Shown here: positions 9,901 to 20,199 of the stretch, piece by piece
Numbering within the stretch: the first letter of the stretch is position 1
Layout of the letters: the number at the start of each line of letters is the position of its first letter
Source of the DNA: Lingula anatina
Taxonomy: Eukaryota > Brachiopoda > Lingulata > Lingulida > Lingulidae
NCBI RefSeq assembly: GCF_001039355.2
Contig: NW_019775916.1
Span: forward strand, 23,502-87,501
Direction: 5' to 3'
Length of the DNA: 64,000 nucleotides
Made by a program: the position numbers and the translations under genes
The notes under the pieces: generated by a model
What the model was told of the DNA's origin: nothing
Seen by the model: the letters and a program-made list of their open reading frames with translations, nothing else
The model's database searches: none

Positions 9901-12900
9901 TATAAAACAGATTGCATTGTCTACTGAAGCTGTATTTTAGTCCCATGTTTCTTTTCTGTAAGTTTGAGAACAATAAGTGACATGGTTTTCCTTAAATGGT
10001 TATCATGGGAGCAGTGCCCAAAATAGGGGTTTCTTCAAATTTTGATGCAATATTACATAATGTTGAACAGCATAACGACCATCAATTTTTAATAATTAAA
10101 TATTAGTATCATGGATATTCAGAAAATGTGACTAGCAAAGGTCTTCAGGCCCATGGAACTTCAAAGTCACACCTTGAAAATGCCAAAATATAAACAAGAC
10201 AGCACTGTTCTGAAATGTTTTTTTTTTTTCATTTTTAACAATTTTTAACATAAAACAAAATTAACAGTTTACTGCCATTTTATATGATCAACTGAAAAAA
10301 GTGATGAGATGGGAAAAATATCAATAGATCAGTGTTAAATGTCCAATTTCCTCCATTCAGAGATTCTGAACATAGTGAATGATTCAATCTGACAAACTGC
10401 AATGATATGAGTTTATTTCCATTTTTTAAACTTTATGTTATAGTGAAGAAATGACAACAGCAGTTTGGAGCTTTGAAACGTTTATTCACCAACTCTTCTT
10501 TCATACAACTTCACAAATATTTATACTCAATTTTTCCGTACTGATCACGCACTTACTTGTTTTCTTTTCCATTGTCTTTGCGTGATTACAAAATATTTTC
10601 CATTCGCATGTTGCAAGTCACTATGCAACATTTCCTTATAAGGTAATCCCTAAGAGACTTGTTTTCAATTAAAGATATCTAAGATATTATTTGGATTACT
10701 CATACTTGGACCTTATCCAAAACTCAGTTATCATTTGATAAATAGATGATCAAAATTAAAATATGTTATGAAATTGACCAATCACATTAACTGTTACTGA
10801 CTTTGACCTTTTCCATCTTTTTCTGACACCAAAAACATGTTCTACACTTGTTGGCTCTTGGAAAAACTTAATTTACACTCAATTACTCCCTGTCCTTTTA
10901 CTCTTTTGATTCCGCTTTAATTGTTATCTGTAATTAGTGAAAGTGTAAGTAATTTGCTTTACCACATATATTACACAATACACGATAACAAGTTTACCAC
11001 CATTTTTATAAAATCAACTAACAATGTTGTAAAGATGCAGGAAATGTCAACCAAACACTTTTTTATATTTTCTAGTTAAATAATGAGACTGTTAACATGC
11101 CTAGGAATTGAGTCTGAGGAAATGTGAAGAAAAAACAGCATAACTTCTACAATAATGACCCGATTATGCTATTTTTGGAACTCAACCTTCGTTTTAGCAA
11201 GATTGACCACTCCTGTGAGTTTCATGACAATTGGCTTATCTGTTTTTCTTATATTGTGTTTACAGTGTTGCATATATGCTGAAAAGTGAAAACAAGACAG
11301 CACTGTTCTGAAATGTTTTTTTCTATTTTTAACAACTTTTTAACATAAAACAACAGTTTACTGCCATTTTTATATGATCAACTAAGAAAAGTGATGAGAT
11401 GGTAAAAATATCAATAGAACAGTGTAATGTCCAATTTCCTCCTTTCTGAAATTCTGAACATAGTGAAAGATTCAATCTGACAAACTGCAATGATATGAGT
11501 TTATTTCCATTTTTGAAACTCTATTACACAATACACAATAACAAGTTTACCATCATTTTTAACCAATCAACTAACAATGTTGTAAAGATGCAGGAAATGT
11601 CAAACACTTTTACGAATCTTATTTGTTAAATAATGAGACTGTTAACATGCCTAAGAATTGAATCTGAGGAAATGTGAAAAAACAGCTTAACTTCTAAAAT
11701 AATGGCCCAATTATGCTGATTTTCGAACTCAACCTGCGATTTAGCAAGATTGAACACTCCTGTGAGTTTCATGACAATTGGCTTATCTGTTTTCTTATAT
11801 TGTGTTTACAGTGTTGCATATATACTGAAAAGTGAAAAAACGGCATAACTACTAAAATAGTGGCCCGAACATGCCGATTTTCAAACTTGACCTGCGTTTT
11901 AGTAAGATTGATTACTCCTGTGAGTTTCATGACAACAGGCCTTATGGTTTTCCTTAAAATGTGTTAACAGTGTTGCATATATGCTGAAAAGTGAAAAAAC
12001 AGCATAACTTCCACAATAATGGCCCGATCATGCTGATTTTCGAACTTAACCTGCGTTTCTGTGCTCTGTAAATATAAAGCCAAAAAGTAAAACTGTCTTC
12101 CACTTATCGTGTTAACGCTGAAAGTGCACGGCGACGGCGACGACAGACGCAGGTGATGGCAATATGTACAGACACATCTGTGTCTGTACATAAAAATACG
12201 GGTTATGGGGTGAATATCGCCAAGTGTTTGAAGTGAATCTAGGCCATGGTCATTGTCAGGGGCGGATCCAGAGATATATTCTGACAGTCTTCCAAATTAT
12301 CTTTGTTGATCCATCTTCCATTTTTGACCGTCTTCCCTCAGAAAACATTAGATGACTGACAACGTAAACTTGAAAATCTGACCGTCTCCCAGAAGACCCA
12401 GAAGACGGCCTAAATCCGCCCCTGATTGTATAGATAAGGAATGCAAATATCATTCTAAAGGAGTGGCCATCCATTTAGAACTAAAGTATTAGAGTAAAAA
12501 TGGAAAAAAATGGATCCAAGCACAGCAATGAATCGCCAGAAGGTGAAATTGTTTTTTTCCCCAGAAACATTCAATATGGCAGCTAAATCCCGTGCATAGT
12601 GCCTTTACAGTAAACGAAAATGCCTGATTACACGGATTAACACAGTGATAGAATGCATACAGAGACTAACAATATAAATTCATTGTTGTCTTAGCGGTTT
12701 TTGATAATAATCTCGCTTGACTGTACATACTGGCAAAATCAATTATGGAGGGGTCAGCACGGACTTCTTTCAAGGCAGTCAGAAATAAGTCCTTGCCATC
12801 GTTTCTGTTATCCCGGATGTGGTCCCACCATTCAATGAGGAGTTCTGTCACAAGGTGACTTTCAGGAACAACAATCTTTAAGGTGTGTGCCAACCTCAAT

Positions 12901-12944
12901 CTTTTGGAGTCATTTAATTTGTCGATCAACTCTTTAAAGCTCAT
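5371..12944 (-). CDS. AIG1/GIMAP-type GTPase fused to a Hedgehog-type Hint (Hog) domain, with N-terminal death-fold-like exon
   Basis: The three-exon model is 12731-12944 (71 codons + 1 base), 8422-8726 (305 bp) and 5371-6903 (1533 bp with stop). Phases match (1 then 0), giving 683 residues. The 12-nt leader after an acceptor upstream of the ATG has stops in every frame, supporting this start. Exon 1 reads as a helical module (ELLIEWW, LFLTALKEV), perhaps death-fold. Exon 2 is a Ser/His-rich linker. Exon 3, in its own numbering, shows the P-loop GKTGHGKSS (11-19), DTPG (60-63), the GIMAP conserved box (84-118), TYAD (130-133), a charged coiled coil (about 211-262), then a Hint domain: nucleophile Cys310 in ECFPKDA, SPGH (378-381), and GTIIVNGVLASCY (440-452). 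The tail (about 461-505, KDGMPLW, LNIGKSAW) resembles the Hedgehog sterol-recognition region. Inferred role: a self-processing GTPase. Joining exon 1 is the least certain step. Confidence 0.8.
6904..8421 (-). other. Intron 2 of the GTPase-Hint gene
   Basis: AT-rich sequence between exons 2 and 3. A 69-codon minus-strand frame at 7624-7833 has no splice borders or recognisable domain. Nothing else was seen. Confidence 0.6.
8422..8726 (-). CDS. Exon 2 of the GTPase-Hint gene (Ser/His-rich linker)
   Basis: It is bounded by TGTATTTCAG before and GTAAGT after, 305 bp, entering in phase 1 and leaving in phase 0. It starts KLDLSPSLASPI and is rich in Ser, His and Arg, with no recognised domain. A diverged paralogue of this exon lies at 18984-19208, which argues that it is a real, duplicated exon rather than chance open frame. 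Confidence 0.7.
9060..10200. repeat. Degenerate tandem repeat, unit about 335 bp, in intron 1 of the GTPase-Hint gene
   Basis: A segment containing CTTCAGGCCCATGG and then a TTCACAnnnTGAAAAT-type block recurs at about 9140, 9473, 9806 and 10149, giving spacings of roughly 333-343 bp. Units have diverged by many substitutions and small indels, so this is an old tandem array. Confidence 0.7.
10190..12060. repeat. Nested higher-order direct repeats
   Basis: Block a (ACAAGACAGCACTGTTCTG) occurs at about 10193 and 11291. Block b (TAACAAGTTTACC, then TTGTAAAGATGCAGGAAATG) occurs at about 10969 and 11523. Block c (TTTACAGTGTTGCATATA, then CTGAAAAGTGAAAA) occurs at about 11260, 11805 and 11965. The pattern suggests successive unequal-crossover duplications inside intron 1 of the GTPase-Hint gene. 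Confidence 0.7.
12257..12424. mobile_element. MITE with CAGGGGCGGAT termini and 5-bp target duplication
   Basis: The termini CAGGGGCGGAT (12257) and ATCCGCCCCTG (to 12424) are inverted. ATTGT flanks both sides (12252-12256, 12425-12429). The element is 168 bp with no coding capacity. A CAGG terminus with a 5-bp duplication would fit hAT-related non-autonomous elements. Confidence 0.75.
12731..12944 (-). CDS. Exon 1 of the GTPase-Hint gene (death-fold-like helical domain)
   Basis: The ATG has a G at -3. The exon ends at a GTATGT donor in phase 1, which matches the acceptor phase of exon 2 at 8726. Residues such as ELLIEWWDHIR, DLFLTALKEV and IIDFA resemble the last three helices of death/CARD-type folds, but no signature is diagnostic. 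It could instead belong to a separate short transcript. Confidence 0.5.
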
Positions 12945-13719
12945 CTCATTTCAGACCTACAACGACGAAAGTAGAGGTAAGTAAAAAGCCATCCCTGAAT
13001 GGGGTGTCCATATCTTACATTGTAGGCTACATGTGCCAACCCAGTGTCACAGAAACATGTTTACAGTATTAATTCCTACTAAGTGAGGTACAGTACCATA
13101 AAACTATTACAACTACTTGTAGTGAACCGTTAATTAGTACTGATAGTCTTCCAAATTTGCATACTGAGATAATGGGATTTTTTCTAACAAGTTTTAATTA
13201 TTCAAAACTGTATATAGACATGACAGTTTGCATGCCTTGAACTATTAATAGTATTGAGAGCTAATTTCCATATATGTGATTTACCTGTACATATTCGTTA
13301 ATGTAAATTGTACCCACAATTAAATTTTAAGGTCTTAAGGCATGGCATGTCGCATGTCAGTCATAGAAGTTAATCTAAAATGTAAATAAAGTTCATGTAT
13401 AAAAGCAGTGACAGGGAGAGAGTTAGGGAGAGATATAGATACCACAGGGAGAGATGGTAGAAGAGACCTGAGTCTTCAGTCGGTTGAATAAATCATGTAG
13501 CAGAAAACTATACCTGCCTGTCTCAGTTGACTTACTGGTGAAAAAGAAATCAAAGAACCTGTATAACCTAATCGGCTGGTTATTACATACTGTGACGGTC
13601 ACAAGTGGTGATGACCATGACGTTATTACAATGTCAAGGCATTTTTCGAGCAAAATGCCATAATATATATTTTAGTTACCCAATGCATAGAAACATGTTT
13701 TAAATATCAACTCTTACTA

Positions 13720-13896
13720 AGGCCGCATCCAGAACAGTGGACTAACTAGTCCAAGGATCAAATATGTCGTCCCACTAAAAAGCTTGCCGTCTAATCCGCT
13801 AATAGCCACGGAATAGATTCCCCGCGGGGAAGTATTCAAGTGGGTCGTCCATATTTGACCAGCAGACTAGTTAGTCCACTGTTCTGAATGCGGCCT
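13720..13896. mobile_element. TA-flanked palindromic MITE
   Basis: The inverted arms begin AGGCCGCATCCAGAACAGTG and end with the near-reverse complement (CACTGTTCTGAATGCGGCCT), continuing inward over GGACTAACTAGTC. TA lies at both edges (13718-13719, 13897-13898). At 177 bp, non-coding and TA-flanked, it suggests a Tc1/mariner-type parent. Confidence 0.75.
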
Positions 13897-14869
13897 TAAT
13901 GAGGTATTGCCAATCATATGCAACTATTGTAAAGGTTCCTGGAGATCAAGGTCATGACCAAATTTCAAGGTCAAGGAATTTTTTGAGCAAAATATGCCAT
14001 AATGTCCATATTTTGGTTTTCCAATGTCACAGGAACATGTTTAAAGTATGAATCCCTGCCAAATGAGGAATCGACAAAATATTTGCAATAGCAAGCAGGA
14101 TTCTTTATTTTTAATTCTTCCTGGAAGAGCCTGTGTGACAGAAATGATAGGAACAGTAGTCCGTTCCCGATTACTTTTTGCACGTGACATTCGCCCCATA
14201 TTAACCCCAATACACCGACTAACCCCAACTAATCATGCATGTAAGACCCCAGATTTCCATTCCCACCCGGGCTCCTTTGTTTTAATTGTTCGATCCACCT
14301 GGATAGGAACCAGCAACAGTCACAGATTGGCCACATTGGATCATATTTTGATTTTAATATAATTACTGGGTCGTAGCATTCACGATTATCTCAGAGAAGA
14401 TTGAAGACATGATTTATGTTACATGTATGCGATCACAGCAAATTCCTCTCCAGCCTATATCAGTATAGTATGAAGATGGTTTAATTTACATCAGACATCA
14501 GACAACTAAAATGAACGCAAGTGGAAACTGCATATATACCGGTTTTTAAGACAGGATTGTAAATTTGTAATGATTTTAACAAGGGTTAGTCTCTTTCTGA
14601 AAAGGTCTACCGTTTTATGAAGTTCTTGAAAGATGAGATTGAAGGTAAAGATTTAGTGGAGGAGGATAGTTGATCCCATGAAGACATTAGAAAATAGTTA
14701 ACTGAGGTACGGGGGTATTTAGGAGGAAGTTTAAAGACTCTTGTTATTTTCTCGGGTTATGATTGGAAAAGGGTTTCTGGATGGGTGGAATATATCAGAA
14801 ACATAGGAGGGGACCATATTCGCCATAACTGAAAACATAATTTTTTGAGCATGCATTTTTCTTCTATCA

Positions 14870-15185
14870 AATAGAGAAATTCGATTTAGTTGTTCAAATA
14901 TTTTGGAGGTACAAGAGCTAGGTAAGGCTCCCAGTACTATTATGCCGGCTTGGTATTGAAGAGACGATAGTTTCGATAATTTCTTCTGGAGTGAGTTATG
15001 ATAGAAGATGTCACAGTAATCAAATTGTGATTGGATAAAGGCATTATATATTACATTTAAATGTTTGGACCTAACTTTGCAGTATAGAGGTTTTAGTGCA
15101 TTTAAAGCCCGTTGAACCTTTTCGTAAACAAGATCAATATGGTCGTTAAATTTTGTTTTGGATCAAGTACTAGTCCCAGGTGTTT
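14870..15185 (-). pseudogene. LINE remnant (reverse-transcriptase C-terminal region)
   Basis: On the minus strand one frame reads FNDHIDLVYEKVQRALNALK and, further on, SQFDYCDIFYHNS, typical of the region after the RT palm in non-LTR retrotransposons. The HLGLVLDPK motif just upstream is in another frame, so a frameshift is present. No start, endonuclease or intact RT core remains. It differs in sequence from the two LINE remnants immediately to its right. Confidence 0.7.
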
Positions 15186-15301
15186 ATGGCTCTTAGACCT
15201 AATAATAATAATTTATTAAGCCAATAAAATACAAATGTATAAAATCGGGAATCTTTTGCCCTGTAGTAGCGCCATTGAAATATAAAGAATGAAAATTAAA
15301 A

Positions 15302-15925
15302 TTACATGTTAGAGTTAAAAACAGTTACTGCCAAAGGATAAAAGCTATTTAAAAATCGCTTACTACCCTTAAAAGCTAAGAGTCTCGAATTGCTAGGTAA
15401 AAATTTAAAAAGGGTATGAGCTGGATGGGAACTGTCTCCCATTATTGATAATGTTTTCTTTTTAGTCCTGTCTAGATATATAGTATGGACGGCAGTTAGA
15501 TCTGTTCCAATTAAAGTCCCTGCAGTTTCGACGATCTTTTCCAACTTGTTCCTCTCCTCCACAGTTGCACGTCCATACCAAACAGTTACTGAATAAGTTA
15601 AAATACTCTCTAAAACACACCTGTAAAAGTTCGTTAAAATAAACACATTCCTGGTAAAAGCTTTCAATTTCCTTAAGAAATACATTCGTTGACGTGCCTT
15701 TTTCAATAGCTTTCTTGATGTTATCGCCCCAGGTTAACCATTATTCAGCTGAACCCCTAGTAATTTATAATTGGAAACCTGTTCGACCGCTTTACCGTTA
15801 ATTTCCAAGGGATTTTTACTTAACTGATTTCTTCTGAAGTCTATGATCATTTCTTTTGTTTTGCTCACATTTAATATCAAGTCATTGTCTGTGCACCAAT
15901 TTACTAAACTTGTAACATGGTATCA
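15302..15925 (-). pseudogene. LINE remnant, second type (RT thumb/C-terminal region)
   Basis: The minus-strand frame runs from about 15925 (LILNVSKTKEMIIDFRRNQ, then VSNYKLLGVQLNN) through a stop and frame disruption near 15735, into 15302-15706 (KKARQRMYFLRKLKAF, FYRCVLESILTYSVTVWYG, DSSHPAHTLFKFLPS). These motifs are characteristic of the C-terminal part of L2/Rex-like non-LTR elements. Both ends are truncated and there is no intact ORF. Confidence 0.75.
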
Positions 15926-15933
15926 TGGTATTG

Positions 15934-17511
15934 TTAATATACAATCATGGTATTGCTATTGTTAATATACAATCCAGGGTATGTATTAGTATTATTTTCT
16001 TTGCCGAATATAATTTCGCAGCACTTTGCCGGTTTAAAATTCAGTTTCCATTTATTGGACCAATTTTCGATGGTACGTAGGTCACCTTGTAATATAGCGT
16101 GTGAATTGACATCACCCCGACGGGAGGGCATAAAGAGGGAAGTATCATCAGCGTAGATTAAACAATCAGTAGAGAGTCCGTCAGGGAGGTCATTAATATA
16201 TATGAGAAAAAGTAACGGGCCAAGTATACTACCTTGGGGTACACTTGTATTTATGTAACCTCCCTTAGACAAATTAGACGATTTCCCACCGACACGTACT
16301 TTAACTCTTCTATATATCAAGTACGATGACAATAGTGCATGAAGTTCGCCGATTAGACCGTAAGACTTAAGTTTAAAAAGAAGGAGTGAATGGGGAACTC
16401 GGTCGAATGCAGCCTCTATATCGAGAAAGACTCCTTTGGTGTCATAACCATTAATAGAGTTACTCGTAATTAAATTATGAATCGCCAAGAGCTGGTACTC
16501 TGTGCTATGACCCTTCAAAAAGCCGGATTGTTTAGGGTATAGGAGTTTGTTGTCCAGAATAAAGTTAATCACCCTATTATATATTATTCGCTCTAAAATC
16601 TTAGATATAATACTAAGTAAAGAAATTGGTCTATAGTTTAAAATAGATTTTTTATCATCCTTTTTAAAAATTGGGCAAATTTCGGCAATTTTCCAGATGT
16701 TGGGGAAGGTATTAGACTGTATAATTGCATTGAACAAAATATTAAGGGGCTTCACCACTGAGTTTTTGGAGAGTTTTATCATCTTGACGGTAATCAGGTC
16801 AGAGCCGTTAGCTTTATATTGGGTCTAGATCATCAATTATCGATTTAATTTCACTACTTGTATCATCAGCGTAGATTAAACAATCAGTAGAGAGTCCGTC
16901 AGGGAGGTCATTAATATATATGAGAAAAAGTATCTGAGATAGGGTAGCATTAGTTCTTACAGGAAAGAGAATTTCACCAACATTTGCTACAGAGTCCGAG
17001 TGGTACATTGATGAGAAATAAAACAAAAATTCATCAGCCTTTTCTTGATCAGTAGACGCAACAGATCCATTTCTCGGGTTTTTGAGAATAGGAATAGAAG
17101 ACGATCGCTCTTTCCCAAGAATATTTTTCTTTGCGGTCCAGTATAATTTGCTATCATCGCCTTTGTTGTCGAGGCTCTCTATTTTAGAATTAAGGAATGG
17201 TTCTTTTGTTTTAATTATTAATTCTTTAACTTTTATCGCCTGAATTTTGTAATTATTTTCATTCTTTTCTGAAGGTTTAATCCTCATTTTTTATATAGTT
17301 TCTTTTTCTTATTTAACTCATGCTTAATTTGGTCATTGAACCATGGCTTGTCATTTGACCTGATCAGCCTCCTTTTATGGGGTATATGGCGCTTGTTAAA
17401 AGAGAGTAAAGAGTCAGTAAAAACTTCAGTTTTTACGTTAATATCATGATCATTTTTTGAAAATAAAGTTTCCCAGTCATATTCGCTTATGTCTTTGTCT
17501 AAAGCCACCAC
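15934..17511 (-). pseudogene. LINE remnant, first type (RT domain), broken
   Basis: Three minus-strand frames are collinear. 17284-17511 holds the linker before the RT (KPWFNDQIK). 16814-17287 holds the linker plus a stray duplicated piece. 15934-16782 holds the RT core with NYRPISLLSIISKILERII, SVPQGSILGPLLFLIYINDL and the catalytic IYADDTSLF. Type is jockey/CR1/L2-like. The endonuclease end is missing. The frame is broken near 16790-16930, where a 72-bp piece of the RT core is inserted a second time. The ORF ends shortly before the second-type LINE begins at about 15925. Confidence 0.8.
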
Positions 17512-17594
17512 ATTATCCTGATCGTACTTCCATATTGTTCTATATACAGGATCGTGCTTGGGTTGAGTAATGCCAAATTCAGTAACGAGGGTGG

Positions 17595-18065
17595 ATTAAA
17601 AGGATGTGGAAAATACTCAGAAACAAACGCAATTTATTTATTGATAATATATCTCCCTGGCAGAAGAAGCCCCATGTGTATATACTAGTATTCCTTTGAC
17701 ATGGCGGCCACCTTGGATATTCTCGAAATGCCTAAGAATAAAGGATAGTTACTCACCACAAATGTATTATTTGAGTAATAAGGATGTGGAAAACACTCAG
17801 AAACAAAATTATTAAAATAGTGTACAATGCATTTTTCTTGCTGGCATTAGTTGAAAACACTTGCATGGTCTAGTATTCCTATTTCATACGGCGGCCATCT
17901 TGGATTTTTCAAAAAGTCCAAGGACACTCGTTTGTTATCTGACATATATGCATAATATGGGTAATAAGGATGTGGAAATCACTATGAAAATAGTTAATTT
18001 GATAATAATCAACATAGGTATGTATATATTAGTAAAGAATTTTTAAATTGGCGGCCATTTTAGAT
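17595..18065. repeat. Tandem repeat, unit about 180-186 bp, three units
   Basis: AGGATGTGGAAA with following CACTCAGAAACAAA recurs at 17601, 17781 and 17967. Each unit also has a GGCGGCCA(C/T)CTTGGAT-like segment. The units are diverged and the last is partial. Confidence 0.75.
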
Positions 18066-18328
18066 TTTTGGACCAAACGGTAAAATTTTTCAGAGGGCCA
18101 CGGTTCTAGAACGATTTAGTATGTCAAAAGGCAAACACATGCAAAATTTGGTACTTTTATCCGCCGTGTCACGATTTGGCCATTTTTTACCCTAAGCCAC
18201 CCCACTATTTGGCCTTCTTTGAATTAGAACAAATGGGTGTATTGTAATGCACGCAGCTGTCTTAATTTAGTTGCAGAGTTAGACGGGTCAAAATACCACG
18301 TTACAATGTTATATGTACATAAACACCA

Positions 18329-18359
<31 letters not shown>

Positions 18360-18983
18360 GTTAAAGTGTTTTTCCTGTACGTGTATATATATAAAGAGTA
18401 TACATGTAGTATCCTCCCAAGCTACCGGTACCGTACATGTACCAGTAGCTGAAGGACCTCTACCTGTAAACTTAAAATTAAAGGCTTTTTAGGCGGTGAA
18501 TGTCTTTTTCGCCTCCATTCTCATGGCTCGGACAAGAATATAAAAAACTTTCTACTTTTCTTTTCCAATACCACTTGCATACATATAACCAAATTTAAAT
18601 AAATTTAAATAAATTTGCATTTCTTAGTTAAAAAAAAAGTAAATAAATAAAAAAATAACTAAATGAATAGAATAAAATAAATAAATAATAAGGTTTACGT
18701 ATTTAGAAATTAATAAAAATAGTGCCTTCATTCACTGTTATTTTATGCATCACTCTTCCCATTTGATATGTACTTAACTTACGTTTCACCCGTCCGCAGC
18801 TAATGTCCACTTGCACAGCCCCCTCCCGCAAAAAATGATTATTATTAATTGAAACTTTAGTATAAGATATCTTTGGGGCATGTACGTAGGATAACATTTA
18901 TTGGATGTGGTTAACAAATCTGCTCACTTATACAGACTAAACCAGTATTACATAACAAAAAGCTTCCGTTAAAAAACACTTAC

Positions 18984-19208
18984 TTCTGATGAACACTGCA
19001 TGACTGCGTAGCAGGAATCGCACCGAAGAAATGCGTACGTCCCAACTGTGTTTGTCACTTTTCCTGTACAGACGCTTCTCGTTATGTACGTTCCCCTGTA
19101 CATCAGATGTGAGACCTGCAGATTTGTAGACCTGTTTATATTTCTTTCTGTGGAAAAATGTGCGTTGAACGATTGGTGACGCTAACGAGAGAGATGAATC
19201 CAGTCTAT
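18984..19208 (-). pseudogene. Orphan exon paralogous to exon 2 of the GTPase-Hint gene
   Basis: The minus-strand 225-bp block has an acceptor (TTTATTTCAG) and donor (GTAAGT) at the same relative places as exon 2 at 8422-8726. It is open throughout in the equivalent frame and reads RLDSSLSLASPIVQR and later VRISSV, aligning with KLDLSPSLASPIIEH and HISSAS. Deletions relative to exon 2 shift the exit phase from 0 to 1. No matching exon 1 or GTPase exon was found within about 5 kb on either side. It is either a relic of a duplicated gene or a captured exon. Confidence 0.6.
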
Positions 19209-19573
19209 CTGAAATAAAGCAACGAACAGATTTGAGTATACGTTAAAGTGAAAAGAGCCTTCGTTGGATCTACATGTACCAGTAAAGCGTAAAATCCTTA
19301 TGTCAGTAATCAACAGAATTAAATGCGATGTGTATATTAGTATCGTTCTATCGTGCTGTTCTCTAGCATTTTACCTGTTCACACCTTTCTTAAAGAAAAT
19401 ACCGGGTAAGTAAAAATAAAAAAAAACAGTGTGAACAGTTTTTTCTAATATCTGTATTTATCACTTGCAGCGAGCTTATATCAATAGCCCAGGCAAAATA
19501 GGGGTTCATCTAGACAAAATTGCAACAGAGTTTATTTCTTCAACATCACCTGAGAACACCAAAGCATCATACT

Positions 19574-19805
19574 CAGGCCTACCCAAATACCAGATTCGGC
19601 ACATAAGGATCCTTTATTAACCGGTATATCGGACCACACTACCCGTTTTCAAGGTGTGTGTTAGATCGCAATTCGGAGTATCATACCCCAGAGACTTATA
19701 CTCCGAAATGCGATCTGACACACACCTTGAAAACGGGTAGTGTGATCCGATATACCGGTTAATTCAGGATCCTTATGTGCCGAGTCTGGTAGTTGGGTAG
19801 GCCTG
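19574..19805. mobile_element. Near-perfect 232-bp palindromic element with 5-bp target duplication
   Basis: The two arms of about 110 bp start CAGGCCTACCCAA and contain GGCACATAAGGATCC, AACCGGTATATCGG and CACACTACCCGTTTTC in inverted order. Only a short spacer separates them near 19683-19700. ATACT flanks both sides (19569-19573, 19806-19810). The arms differ at a handful of positions. Confidence 0.85.
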
Positions 19806-20199
19806 ATACTACCTCTGTAAAAGTCCCACAAAATCCCTGCATGTGAAACATATAAAAGTCCAAAATGACCGCCAATTGCGATGGAATTATACTTGTCGCA
19901 CTAGTATACTAGTATACATGGTCTTATTTAACTCACTAACGCCTTATAAAGCTCATTCATGCCACTATTTGCATATCTGTGTGCAATACAGACACATCTA
20001 CAGGGTTTCTTTTAATTATCTGGGGTTGTTTTACACCATTAAAATTATAAAATTGCCTCCAACTGCCCCAGAAACAATGTTTTTCACAAACACTCGCCTT
20101 TAAAGATTTTTGTTACACCATGCTTCATTATTAGTTTTGACTAAATACACATCTCAGCTTTTGTTTTGATTTGTATCTTTATTCTTTAAAGAGAGCACA

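Larger units (their letters stand above)
12945..18983. other. Repeat-dominated stretch upstream of the GTPase-Hint gene
   Basis: Contents: a thrice-repeated diverged block with the TCACAGAAACATGTTT core (near 13050, 13690 and 14030), a TA-flanked MITE, LINE remnants, a 180-bp tandem repeat, and an AT microsatellite (about 18329-18354). A fragment near 14128-14235 recurs at about 44765-44870. No host exon could be supported. Confidence 0.65.
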
